64,000 nucleotides of DNA from assembly GCA_027485995.1 (NCBI GenBank), contig JAIXPW010000012.1, positions 1 to 64,000 on the forward strand. The letters run 5' to 3'. The stretch's first letter is position 1. Every line of letters starts with the position of its first letter. Under the pieces are notes generated by a model, which was not told the origin of the DNA, did not search any database, and saw only the letters and a list, made by a program, of their open reading frames with translations. This stretch comes from Verrucomicrobiaceae bacterium (lineage in GTDB: Bacteria; Verrucomicrobiota; Verrucomicrobiia; Verrucomicrobiales; Akkermansiaceae). The position numbers and the translations under genes were made by a program. Below, piece after piece: positions 33,790-43,700 of the stretch.

Positions 33790-35269
33790 GGATGTCACCG
33801 CGGAGATCCGCCCGCGCAGCGACTGGGAGGCGGTGGACCTTGGGTTCGCGATGGCGCGTCGCAGTTTCTGGCGCTGCCTGTCGGTGTGGTGGTTGGCGCT
33901 CCTCCTGCCTGCCTTGGTGGGGATCGTCCTCCTGAGGGACCATGCCTTCGTGTTCGCGACCTTGTTCTGGTGGTGGCGGCCGGTGGCGTCGCGGATGGTG
34001 CTGTTCGAGCTGAGCCGTCGGTTGTTCGGTGAAGCTCCGAGCTGGCGGCAGGTCTGGAAGGAGATCCCGAGGGCCTGGTCGCGGCGGTTCTTTTACCGGC
34101 TGGTGTGGTCGAGATTCTCCCCTTGGGCTCCGGTGACAATGCCGGTGGAGGATCTGGAGGGGCTGCGTGGACAGGCCTATCAGCAGCGCACCAAGCTGGT
34201 CATGAGAAGGGGTGAAGGCGCGGCCTTCCGGCTCAGTCTTGGTGGCAGTCTCGCCTCGGTGTGGCTCATGCTTGGATTGCTCGGCATGGTGAACATGTTC
34301 CTGCCAGAGGGGCAGGACGGGATTTTCCTGGAATCCTGGCAGGCCGTAAGGGCGGGTGAGGTGGGCGGGATTGGCCAGGCGGCCAGTTGGATTCTCGTGG
34401 GATGTTATCTGATGGCGCTTTCGCTCACGGACCTCTTCGTGACGGGCGGGGGATTCGGAATCTACGTGAACAGTCGTACTTGGATCGAGGGCTGGGACGT
34501 TGAGCTTGCCTTCAAGCGGATGGCAAACCGGATCGGGATGCTGTCGAAGCTGCTCATCGCTTCCTGCTTCCTGCTGCTTCAATTGTCCTCCGGAGCCGCC
34601 GAGCGTCCGGCGGAGGAGGTGATCCGCGAGGTGAAGTCGCATCCGGATTTCGTGGTGCAGAAGATGCAGGTGCCGGTTCCGGATACCTCGTCCTCCAGCA
34701 GCAGCTCGTCCGGTGGCTCTTCAAGTGGCTCGTCCTCCAGCAGATCGTCAGGCGGCTCAATGGAATGGCTGCAGCAGGTGATGCAGGGATTCGGAAACGT
34801 GCTGCTGGTGGTTTGCATCGTGGCGGCGCTGGCATTCGTCGCCTGGCTGCTGTGGAACTTCCGGCATCTGCTGAAGGATCGGAGTGGCCTCGACGGCGGT
34901 CCATCCGAAGGCACGAAGGCCCGGGTGGTGATGGGCATGGAGGTCACGCCGGAATCGTTGCCGGAGGACATTCCCGACACGGCCTGGCGGTGGTGGTGTG
35001 AGGGCCGTCGCCATGAGGCCGTGGCGCTGCTTTACCGTGGTGCGATCTCCCGTTCGATCGAACTCGCCAGGGTGGAGATCATGGAATCCGACACCGAGGG
35101 TGACTGCCTCAGGCGGATCCGCGAGGCGGGAAGCAGGGCTCATCCAGCCTATTTCAAGGGTCTAACAGGCTTCTGGCTGGGGCTGGCCTACGCGAAGGAT
35201 TTTCCCGCCAGCGACGAGGTGCAGGGGCTCTGTCAGCAGTGGCCTTATGGAGAGAGGAGGCAGGCATGA
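33779..35269 (+). CDS. DUF4129 domain membrane protein
   Basis: 496 residues. The N-terminal 280 residues include several transmembrane helices (about 35-65, 155-175, 195-225 and 250-275). A low-complexity Ser/Gly linker follows at about 302-325, then another helix (about 337-360). The C-terminal domain is cytoplasmic DUF4129-like (DTAWRWWCEGRRHEAVALLYRGAI, with DCLRRIREAG and FWLGLAYAKDFPA). DUF4129 usually forms the end of a protein in this operon type. Here it is joined to an extra membrane module. It overlaps DUF4350 by 4 bp. Confidence 0.85.
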   Translation: MRLEDVTAEIRPRSDWEAVDLGFAMARRSFWRCLSVWWLALLLPALVGIVLLRDHAFVFATLFWWWRPVASRMVLFELSRRLFGEAPSWRQVWKEIPRAWSRRFFYRLVWSRFSPWAPVTMPVEDLEGLRGQAYQQRTKLVMRRGEGAAFRLSLGGSLASVWLMLGLLGMVNMFLPEGQDGIFLESWQAVRAGEVGGIGQAASWILVGCYLMALSLTDLFVTGGGFGIYVNSRTWIEGWDVELAFKRMANRIGMLSKLLIASCFLLLQLSSGAAERPAEEVIREVKSHPDFVVQKMQVPVPDTSSSSSSSSGGSSSGSSSSRSSGGSMEWLQQVMQGFGNVLLVVCIVAALAFVAWLLWNFRHLLKDRSGLDGGPSEGTKARVVMGMEVTPESLPEDIPDTAWRWWCEGRRHEAVALLYRGAISRSIELARVEIMESDTEGDCLRRIREAGSRAHPAYFKGLTGFWLGLAYAKDFPASDEVQGLCQQWPYGERRQA

Positions 35270-36360
35270 AACACTGGTTCCTTCTGCTGGTGGCGGCGCT
35301 TTCCCTGGTCTTCACGGGCTGCGATACCAGTTACAAGGAGGTCGAGACCGGCTACAAGGGACCGGCCCGCACCAATCCCTGGTTGGCGGCGCAGCGCTTT
35401 CTAGGCGCCTATGGACGGCAGGTCGAAGTGCTTTCGTCGTGGCGTGCGCCCGCCGAGACGGACTCGACCTGGATCATCCCGAGCGGAATCATTACCAACT
35501 CGCTGTTCGCGAAGCAGATCGACCGTTGGATGCTCGATGGAGGCCATTTGGTCTGTCTGATCGATCATGCGGAGTTCCGCGATGACTGGAATCCGGACCC
35601 CCCCGACGCGACGATCGAGCCAGCCTTCAGGACTTTCCTCGAGGATCATGATTTCAAGCTGGAGCGGACCGGCAAAGGAGATGTTGCGACCTCGAATGTT
35701 CGCCATCGTGGCAAGGATTTCGAGGTGGAAATGAAGTCATCCTGGCAATCGTCGGGACCTCGTGGGTCTCTGGAAGGAATCTCGACCGCGAGGCTTGGCA
35801 AGGGGAGGTTGACGGTCGTGACCGACGCCCGTCCTTTCCGCAACCGCTGGATCGGTGACAAGCAGCATGCGGCCCTTCTCAAGGGCTTGGTGGATTCCGG
35901 AGATGAGTTCGGCCGCGTGATTTTCGTGCGTGGTGCGACGCTTTCCTTGTGGAGCCTGCTGATGGAACGTGCCTGGGCGATCGTGCTCGGTCTTTGCCTG
36001 GTGATCCTGGTCTGGCTGTGGAAGAATCTTCGCCGCTTCGGCCCGATCGAGGCGGCCGAGCAGCCGTCTCCGCTGCGGGGGTATGATTACCATCTTGAAG
36101 CCCTGGGGGATTTCCAATGGCGTCTGGATCGAGGTGCTTCCCTTCTGGCTCCGCTGCGCGAGGAGATTCTCGAACGAGGAAATCGCCTGTTGGCTCGGAC
36201 CGGACGACTGGATTCCGATGTCTTCGCCGTCTTCGCCGAATCGGCAGGTATTCCAAGGGAACGGGCCGCACGTGCCATGAGTGAACCGGCTCCGCCCGAT
36301 GCCTCGACCTTCACCCGGACCGTCTCCGACCTTCAACTCATTCTCAAGTCCCTCAACTGA
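35266..36360 (+). CDS. DUF4350 domain lipoprotein
   Basis: 364 residues from the ATG at 35266, which is preceded by GAGAGGAGG and overlaps the previous stop (ATGA). Residues 1-19 form a lipoprotein signal (LLLVAALSLVFTGC), so the protein would be anchored through its Cys. The DUF4350 part covers about 30-220 and includes WIIPSGIITNSLFAKQIDRWM and GHLVCLIDHAE. A transmembrane helix at about 235-255 (AWAIVLGLCLVILVWLW) is followed by a cytoplasmic tail. An in-frame GTG/ATG at 35239 is rejected because it precedes the signal sequence. Confidence 0.88.
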   Translation: MKHWFLLLVAALSLVFTGCDTSYKEVETGYKGPARTNPWLAAQRFLGAYGRQVEVLSSWRAPAETDSTWIIPSGIITNSLFAKQIDRWMLDGGHLVCLIDHAEFRDDWNPDPPDATIEPAFRTFLEDHDFKLERTGKGDVATSNVRHRGKDFEVEMKSSWQSSGPRGSLEGISTARLGKGRLTVVTDARPFRNRWIGDKQHAALLKGLVDSGDEFGRVIFVRGATLSLWSLLMERAWAIVLGLCLVILVWLWKNLRRFGPIEAAEQPSPLRGYDYHLEALGDFQWRLDRGASLLAPLREEILERGNRLLARTGRLDSDVFAVFAESAGIPRERAARAMSEPAPPDASTFTRTVSDLQLILKSLN

Positions 36361-36377
36361 ATCCAACTCCTTCACTC

Positions 36378-37358
<981 letters not shown>

Positions 37359-37367
<9 letters not shown>

Positions 37368-37502
37368 TTCCTAAACCCCTAATGACTAATGAAGAGGATC
37401 CTCCAAGCTGTGAGAAACTCCATCGTCGGTTTCTTATTATCTATACCAATTAGGTATTAATAAAATAGTCATTAGTCATTAATGAATTAGTCATTAGTCA
37501 TT
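37359..37502. repeat. Inverted heptamer element between MoxR and DUF58
   Basis: The left arm in steps of seven reads AATGACT, AATTCCT, AAACCCC, TAATGAC, TAATGAA. The right arm reads AGTCATT, AGTCATT, an 8-nt interruption, AGTCATT, AGTCATT. The arms are inverted complements (TAATGAC and GTCATTA). The centre is AT-rich and not repetitive. It begins in the moxR stop codon and ends 8 bp before the DUF58 GTG. Confidence 0.88.
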
Positions 37503-37510
37503 TCCTCACC

Positions 37511-38815
37511 GTGCTCCCCACCAACGCCACTCTTGGTCTTACGCTGTTCTGGGCTCTTCTGGGGCTGGCGGTTTCGTGGTTTCCCGGGCAGGGCTCAACC
37601 TGGTGGCTGGTGGGAGGGCTGTTTGGGCTGGTGCTGCTGGTGGACGCGGTGCGCCTGCGTCTTCGGCCGCCCGTCATGGTGACCCGGCGCTTGCCCGGAC
37701 GTTTTGCCCTGGGTGAGCCCGGTGAGGTGAGGATCGCGCTGGCGAATGCTGGTGACGATGCCGTTGAGCTTCAGATGTTCGATGGCATTCCCGCCGGTGC
37801 CTCAGCGCCAACGATGCCGTGGGCAGGAAGCGTTCCAGCGAAGCGCGAGATCAAGGTCTATCATCCGGTCAAACTCATGGAGCGCGGCGAGACGACCTTC
37901 GGTCCGATCCAGGTGCTGACACGATCCGACTGGTCATTCTGGAAGCGATTGACCCGTCATGGCGGGACCGAGAAGGTGAAGGTTTATCCGAACTATGAGC
38001 CGGTGGTCCGATTCGCCCTGCTCGCCATGCAGCATCGCGAGAGCCCGATGGGGATCGTGCGTCGTCCGCGGGCCGGGACAAGTCGCGAGTTCCAGCAGCT
38101 GCGTGACTACCGTGATGGTGATTCCTTCGCGCAGATTGATTGGAAGGCGACGTCGCGGAGGCAGTCATTGATCAGCCGGGCGTATGAGGAGCAGCGAAAC
38201 CAGTCGGTGGTGTTCCTCGTTGATACCGGGCGTCGCATGAGGGCGATGGACGGCAAGCTGCCGCAATTCGACTACTGCCTCAACGCGATGCTGCTGGTGT
38301 CCCACGTGGCGCTGAGACAGGGCGACCATGTGGGGGTGCAGTCCTTTGGAGGAACCAACCGCTGGCTGCCGCCCCTGAAGGGCCTGCACGCCATGCCGGT
38401 GCTGCTGAATCATCTCTATGATTTCCAGACCACGCCGGAACCGAGTGATTTCTCCGAAGCGGTCCAGCAACTGATGGCCCACCAGCGTCGGCGTTCGCTG
38501 ATCATCGTGCTGACCAACCTCCGGGGTGAGGATGGCAAGGAGTTGATCCCGGCCTTACAGGTGCTGGCAACAAAGCACCTGGTGCTGCTGGCCAGCCTGC
38601 GCGAGAGTTCGGTGGATGAGGCGAGGGAAAATCCGGTCGACACCTTCCCGGATGCCCTGCGCTACACGGCAGCGGATCGATATGTGGCGGAGCGGCGGGA
38701 GGTGCTGGCGGAGCTTTCCGCCAGGGGGATCCTGACGCTCGACACCACGGCCCAGTTGCTCCCGATCTGCCTCGCGAACCGGTATCTCGACATCAAGGCG
38801 GCAGGTCGTCTCTGA
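37511..38815 (+). CDS. DUF58 domain membrane protein
   Basis: 434 residues, GTG start at 37511. Two close transmembrane helices at the N-terminus (about 8-50), then a beta-rich domain. The DUF58 signature lies at RPRAGTSREFQQLRDYRDGD with DWKATSRRQ. A VWA-like fold follows (SVVFLVDTGRRMRAMDG, about 233-250). It ends the plus-strand operon and is the usual partner of MoxR. No clear Shine-Dalgarno precedes the GTG because the heptamer element reaches to within 8 bp. A second, shorter DUF58 protein is at 61678. Confidence 0.9.
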   Translation: MLPTNATLGLTLFWALLGLAVSWFPGQGSTWWLVGGLFGLVLLVDAVRLRLRPPVMVTRRLPGRFALGEPGEVRIALANAGDDAVELQMFDGIPAGASAPTMPWAGSVPAKREIKVYHPVKLMERGETTFGPIQVLTRSDWSFWKRLTRHGGTEKVKVYPNYEPVVRFALLAMQHRESPMGIVRRPRAGTSREFQQLRDYRDGDSFAQIDWKATSRRQSLISRAYEEQRNQSVVFLVDTGRRMRAMDGKLPQFDYCLNAMLLVSHVALRQGDHVGVQSFGGTNRWLPPLKGLHAMPVLLNHLYDFQTTPEPSDFSEAVQQLMAHQRRRSLIIVLTNLRGEDGKELIPALQVLATKHLVLLASLRESSVDEARENPVDTFPDALRYTAADRYVAERREVLAELSARGILTLDTTAQLLPICLANRYLDIKAAGRL

Positions 38816-38912
38816 GAAGTTGTCTGATCACTCCCTCCCGCCAACGCAGGAGGCTCATTCACCGCAAGTCGCAGAGGCAGGATGGGGTCGCCGAGTTCAA
38901 TTCGTCTTCAAT

Positions 38913-39070
38913 CCTGAAACACAAACCGCGAGATACACGAAACATCTCGAAGATCAGGCAGTTCGGAAATGCTTCAGACTCGTTCACTCAGGTGAGTGCG
39001 AAGATGGCGACGATTGATTCTGCTCTCGTGCTTTTCGTGATTTAAGTGGTTTTCCATTCTCATCTTCAGG
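38913..39070 (+). repeat. CACGAAA-type dispersed repeat, copy 3
   Basis: Flanked by CCTGAAAC and its near complement at CTTCAGG. The core reads ATCAGGCAGTTCGGAAAT, then CAGACTCGTTCACTCAGGTGA, then GTGCGAAGATGGCGACG. It is near-identical in plan to copy 4 and to copy 2 in reverse. It begins the 1086-bp gene-free stretch 38816-39901, which holds four repeats and no supported gene. Confidence 0.8.
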
Positions 39071-39194
39071 TTCATTGGGATGCCCCGACAATGCCTGCGC
39101 CCGCTTTTGGCTTTCGCGATGGGAATGGGCGGGCATGATCGAAGGTCCCGGATTTCAGGCAGCCTCCAACAGCCGCGATCCCCGACATCTTCGG

Positions 39195-39312
39195 CCTACG
39201 CGATTGCGGTATGGCGTCGATTGCAGTCCATGCTAGGATCTCGTCGTTAGGGATAGCAGTGTGCCCCTTAGGGGGCCCAGGAGCGTCGGGATTAGGGACC
39301 TGGCGCTCCTGG
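39195..39312 (+). repeat. Structured repeat, copy A, with 9-bp hairpin
   Basis: Starts CCTACGCGATTGCGGTA, continues with GTTAGGGATAGCA and GCCCCTTAGGGGGCC, and ends in a hairpin. The stem is CCAGGAGCG (39277-39285) with CGCTCCTGG (39304-39312), and the loop has 18 nt. The same order recurs in copy B. Confidence 0.8.
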
Positions 39313-39403
39313 TCATCTCCCAGATGGCGGAGCTGGCAGGCAGCCAGTCGATCTAGGATCGTAACTCTGGCTTTCTCAGGGACAGAGGCTCGGAGATCCC
39401 GCA

Positions 39404-39525
39404 CCTACGCGATGACGGTATTCAAAGGACCGGGTTCTTGGGGTAACGTCTTTTTTGTAAGGGATAGCATCATCCTGCCCCTTGTGGGCCCGAGGGTGTC
39501 GGATTTAGGGACCCGGCACTCTCGG
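39404..39525 (+). repeat. Structured repeat, copy B, with compensated hairpin
   Basis: Starts CCTACGCGATGACGGTA, continues with GTAAGGGATAGCA and GCCCCTTGTGGGCCC, and ends in the stem CCGAGGGTG (39490-39498) with CACTCTCGG (39517-39525) around an 18-nt loop. Stem bases differ from copy A but still pair (one G-U), while the loop TCGGATTTAGGGACCCGG is almost unchanged. Confidence 0.8.
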
Positions 39526-39661
39526 AAGCTCCAAGGCTGATTTGATTGTTGGCGGGTTGAAGCAAGGTTCTCGTTTGGGAACTCAGGTTTGCATCGGGCA
39601 GAGTCGAATCGAAGGCTACCGCGACGGTGGGGAGATTCGGCCACCACCGATTACCCTGAGT

Positions 39662-39800
39662 CCTGAGTTTCAAACCACGAAACTCACGAACCACCATGAA
39701 GGTCAGGGAGTTCGGAATCGCGGCGGACTGATTCATCAGGTCAGTGCGAAGATCGCCACCATGCATGTTGTTTCGCGCTTTTCGTGACTTTCGTAGCTCC
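39662..39800 (+). repeat. CACGAAA-type dispersed repeat, copy 4
   Basis: CCTGAGTTTCAAACCACGAAA on the left and TTTCGTGACTTTCGTAG on the right. The core is GTCAGGGAGTTCGGAATC, then GGACTGATTCATCAGGTCA, then GTGCGAAGATCGCC. Same orientation as copy 3. Confidence 0.8.
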
Positions 39801-39901
39801 CGTTTTTCCTTCCCGGGATCATCTCAACCCCTCACGTGAAACGGCGCGGCCTCCTGTTGGAAGCCGCGCCGCTACATCGTGCGAACAATCCAGGAAAGTG
39901 A

Positions 39902-40558
39902 TCAGACGAGCCCTTGTCGCAGCGCCTTGGACACAGCCTCGGTCTGGGTGCGGACCTGAAGTTTCCGGTAAACGGAACGCAGGTGCATGTCGACCGTGTG
40001 CTGGGAAATGTTCAGCTTATCGGCGATCTCCTTCTTGATGAGTCCGTGAACCAGGGCGCGGAGCACCTCCTCCTCGCGCGTGGTGAGGGGCTCGATCTTC
40101 TGAACATTCCCATAGCGGGAAAATCCTTCGAGGATCATTTTTGCGATCGAACCGCTCAGGGCGGACGAGCCATCCATGACCTGACGGATGCCGTCGAGGA
40201 TTTCATCCGGGGCTGCCGTTTTGAGAAGATATCCTGACGCGCCATTGCAGATGGCGTGATAAACCCTCTCCTTGTCGTCGAAGGCCGAAAGGATGATGAC
40301 CTTGAGGTTGGGAAGCACTTTGCGGACTTCATCCAGGACCTGGAGGCCATCCCGTCCCGGCAGGCCGAGGTCGAGGAGGAGGACGTCCGGCTTTTCGGTG
40401 GTGAACTTCAACTTCTCGAACAGCTCGTCGGGATGCGAGAAGTGATAGGGGCAGTCAATGTCCGTTTGTCGGTCGAGGAGGCGACGCACATGCTTGGCGA
40501 AGATCTGATGGTCTTCGAGGACCCAGACGTGGATCATTTCCGGGGCGGGGGCGCTCAT
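39902..40558 (-). CDS. NarL/LuxR-family response regulator, orphan
   Basis: 218 residues. The receiver domain (about 8-125) has the acidic pair E15/D16, phospho-acceptor Asp at about 63 (LLDLGLPG) and conserved Lys at about 113 (YLLKTAAP). The C-terminal LuxR-type HTH is at about 150-210 (LTTREEEVLRALVHGLIKKEIADKLNISQHTVDMHL). A partner histidine kinase is not present in the window. It lies downstream of pyc on the same strand, 226 bp apart with a palindrome between, and is probably a separate unit. Confidence 0.92.
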   Translation of the reverse strand: MSAPAPEMIHVWVLEDHQIFAKHVRRLLDRQTDIDCPYHFSHPDELFEKLKFTTEKPDVLLLDLGLPGRDGLQVLDEVRKVLPNLKVIILSAFDDKERVYHAICNGASGYLLKTAAPDEILDGIRQVMDGSSALSGSIAKMILEGFSRYGNVQKIEPLTTREEEVLRALVHGLIKKEIADKLNISQHTVDMHLRSVYRKLQVRTQTEAVSKALRQGLV

Positions 40559-40713
40559 GACTGATGGGGTTTGGCGATGGGATGGGCATGGCGAACAACC
40601 ACGGAAGAGCAGAACCAGGCCGGTAGGGCGGGCCTGATTCCACCGACGGCAAGTCGGCTCCTTGTATTTTTCATGAGGCTTGAGAGGGGCAGCAAGCGAA
40701 AGATGTCAATTTA

Positions 40714-40738
40714 CAAAAGAAGGTTCAACCTTCTTTTG
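40714..40738. terminator. Palindrome between pyc and the response regulator, likely bidirectional terminator
   Basis: CAAAAGAAGGTT and AACCTTCTTTTG are perfect 12-bp inverted arms around a single C. The arms end in T-rich or A-rich tracts on both strands. It is 47 bp downstream of the pyc stop and 156 bp upstream of the regulator gene. An operator is the alternative, since a 1-nt loop would melt two or more pairs. Confidence 0.45.
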
Positions 40739-40784
40739 AATTTATTGGTCCATGGGTGCCAGACTTGCAGCCAAAGCCCGCCAA

Positions 40785-43700
40785 CTACTCATCAAGAATG
40801 ACTAACAGATCATCGCTGGTGACCGGTTCGCCCTTCTGAACCAGCACTTTCCTGACGGTTCCATCGGACCCGGCGCTCACAATGGTCAGCATTTTCATCG
40901 CTTCGAGGACCACCAGCTTGTCGCCGGCCTTCACTTCCTGGCCCACCGAAACCGCCACCTCGGTGACCATGCCGGGCATCGGCGCGCAGGCCTGCAGGGG
41001 ATCGGCAGGGTCGCCTTTCTCGCGGCTGGCCTTGGAAACCGATTGCAGGGATTTGTCGAGCACGACGCTTTCGCGTGGCATGCCGTTGAGTTCGAAGAAC
41101 AGGGCGCGGCGACCGTCGTCGTCGGCCTCGCCGATCGAGATCAGCTTGATGATGAGGGTTTTTCCGGGGTCGATCTCGATCTCGATTTCCTCACCAATGT
41201 GCAGGCCGTAGAAGAAGGCGGTGGTGGGCAGTCCGCTTAGGTCGTCGTATTTCGAACGGAAGGCGATGAACTCTCCATGCACCTGCGGATACATGAGGTG
41301 GGAGTAAAGGTCGTCGTCGCTGGCGGGGCGGGCGATTTTTTTGGAAAGCTCGGCACGGGTGGCCTCCAGGTCGATGGGCTCTGCCAGTTCGCCGGGGCGC
41401 TTGGTGGTGGCCTTCTTGTTGCCGAGGATGACCTTCTGGACTTCGACCGGCCAGCCGCCGTCGGGTTGGCCGAGGCCTCCGGAGAGCATGTCGATCACGC
41501 TTTCCGGCCAATCGATCGAGCCGGGCTTCAGCTTCGGCACGTCGGCCGCCTTGATGCCGCGGGTGACGAGGAACATGCACATGTCGCCAACCACCTTGGA
41601 GGACGGCGTGACCTTGACGATGTCGCCGAAGAGCAGGTTGACATCCGCGTAGGTGCGGGCGATTTCGCGCCAGCGGTGGCCGAGACCCATGCCGACCGCC
41701 TGTTCGCGAAGGTTGGTGTACTGGCCGCCGGGCATTTCGTGCTCGTAGACTTCGGCGGTGCCGGCGCGAGGGGCGGAGTCGAAGGGCTTGTAATAGCCGA
41801 GGACCTCTTCCCAGTAGTCGGAGAACTCGTTGAGCGCCTCAAGGTCGAGACCCGGATCGCGCTCGCTGCCGGCGAGGGCGGCGGTGATCGAATTGAGGTT
41901 CGGCTGCGAGGTCGAGCCGGACATGGAGGCGATCGCGAGATCGACGATGTCCACTCCGGCCTTCGAGGCCGCGATGACCGAGGCGGCATTGAGGCCGGAG
42001 GTGTCGTGGGTGTGGAAATGGATCGGGATGCCGATTTCCTGCTTCAGCGCGTGGACCAGATTGTAGGCCGCCTGCGGTTTGCAGAGGCCTGCCATGTCCT
42101 TGATCGCCAGAATGTGGGCGCCCATCTTTTCGAGCTCCTTGGCCTTGGCGATGTAGTATTTCAGCGAGAACTTGTCGCGCTTCTCATCCAGGATGTCACC
42201 GGTGTAGCAGATCGCGGCTTCGCAGAGGACCTTGCCGTGCTCGCGGGCGGCCTTCATGGCGACCTCCATGTTCGGCAGGTAATTCAGCGAGTCGAAGATG
42301 CGGAAAATGTCCATCCCGCTGTCGGCGGCGTGCTTGACGAAGCCTTCGACGACGTTGTCCGGGTAATTCGAGTAGCCGACGGCGTTCGAACCGCGGAACA
42401 GCATCTGGAAGCAGAGGTTCGGGACCTTTTCGCGCAGGCGGCGGAGTCTTTCCCACGGGCATTCCTTGAGGAAACGCATCGCGGTGTCGAAGGTCGCGCC
42501 GCCCCAGTTTTCCAGCGAGAAAAGCTGCGGGGTGCGATGGGCGATGGCCTCGGCGACGCGCAGCATGTCGAAGGTGCGCATGCGGGTGGCGATAAGCGAC
42601 TGGTGGGCGTCGCGCAAGGTGGTGTCGGTGATGAGCAGGCGCTTCTGGTCGAGGATCCACTTGCAGAAGGCATCTGGCCCGAGTTCCAGCAGCAGGTCGC
42701 GCGTGCCCTTGGGGACCTCGGCATGATGCTCGACGACCATCGAGTCCGGCAGGCGTGCGGGCGGCAGGATCGTCGGTGGCTTCCAGCCCTTGGCGACCGG
42801 GTTGCCGTTGAGGGTGATGTCGGACAGATAGGAAAGCGTCTTCGTGGCGCGATCGCGCTTGTGCTTGAAGCGGAACAGCTCGGTCTTGGTGTCGATGAGC
42901 TTCGTATGCGCCTGGCCGCTGCGGAAGGTGTCGTCGCGGATGACGTTTTCCAGAAAGGGGATGTTCGTCTTCACTCCACGGATGCGGAACTCACGCAGGG
43001 CCCGGTCCATGCGCTGGCAGGCGACCTCGAAGCTGCGACCCATCGCGGTGACCTTCACCAGCATGGAGTCATAGAACGGCGTGACCACCGAACCGGCGTC
43101 GCCCGAGGCGGCGTCGAGTCGGATGCCGAAACCGGCAGCCGAGCGGTAGTTGAGGATGCGACCGTAGTCCGGGGCGAAGTTTTTCTCCGGGTCCTCGGTG
43201 GTGACGCGACACTGGATGGCATAGCCGTTGCAGGGGATCTCGTCCTGCGGGGGAATCGCCACCTCGTCGCCGAAAATCGACGCGCCCTGGGCGATCAAAA
43301 TTTGCGAGCGGACGAGGTCGATGCCGGTGACGCACTCGGTGACGGTGTGTTCGACCTGGATGCGCGGGTTCATCTCGATGAAGAACCAGTCCTTCGTGTC
43401 CATGTCGTAGAGGAACTCCACGGTGCCGGCGTTGTCGTAGCCGATGCCCTTGGCGAGCGTGACGGCGGCATCGCAGAGGGCCTTGCGAAGCCCGGGCTCG
43501 AGGTCGATCGAAGGCGCGATTTCGACGACCTTCTGGTAACGCCGTTGCACCGAGCAATCGCGCTCGTGGAGGTGGACGACGTTGCCGTGTTTGTCGCCGA
43601 GGATCTGCACCTCGATGTGCTTGGCGCGGGAAATGTAGCGCTCCAGGAAAACGGCGGAGTTCCCGAAGGCGTTCAGCGCCTCGTTCTGGGCTTCTGCGAG

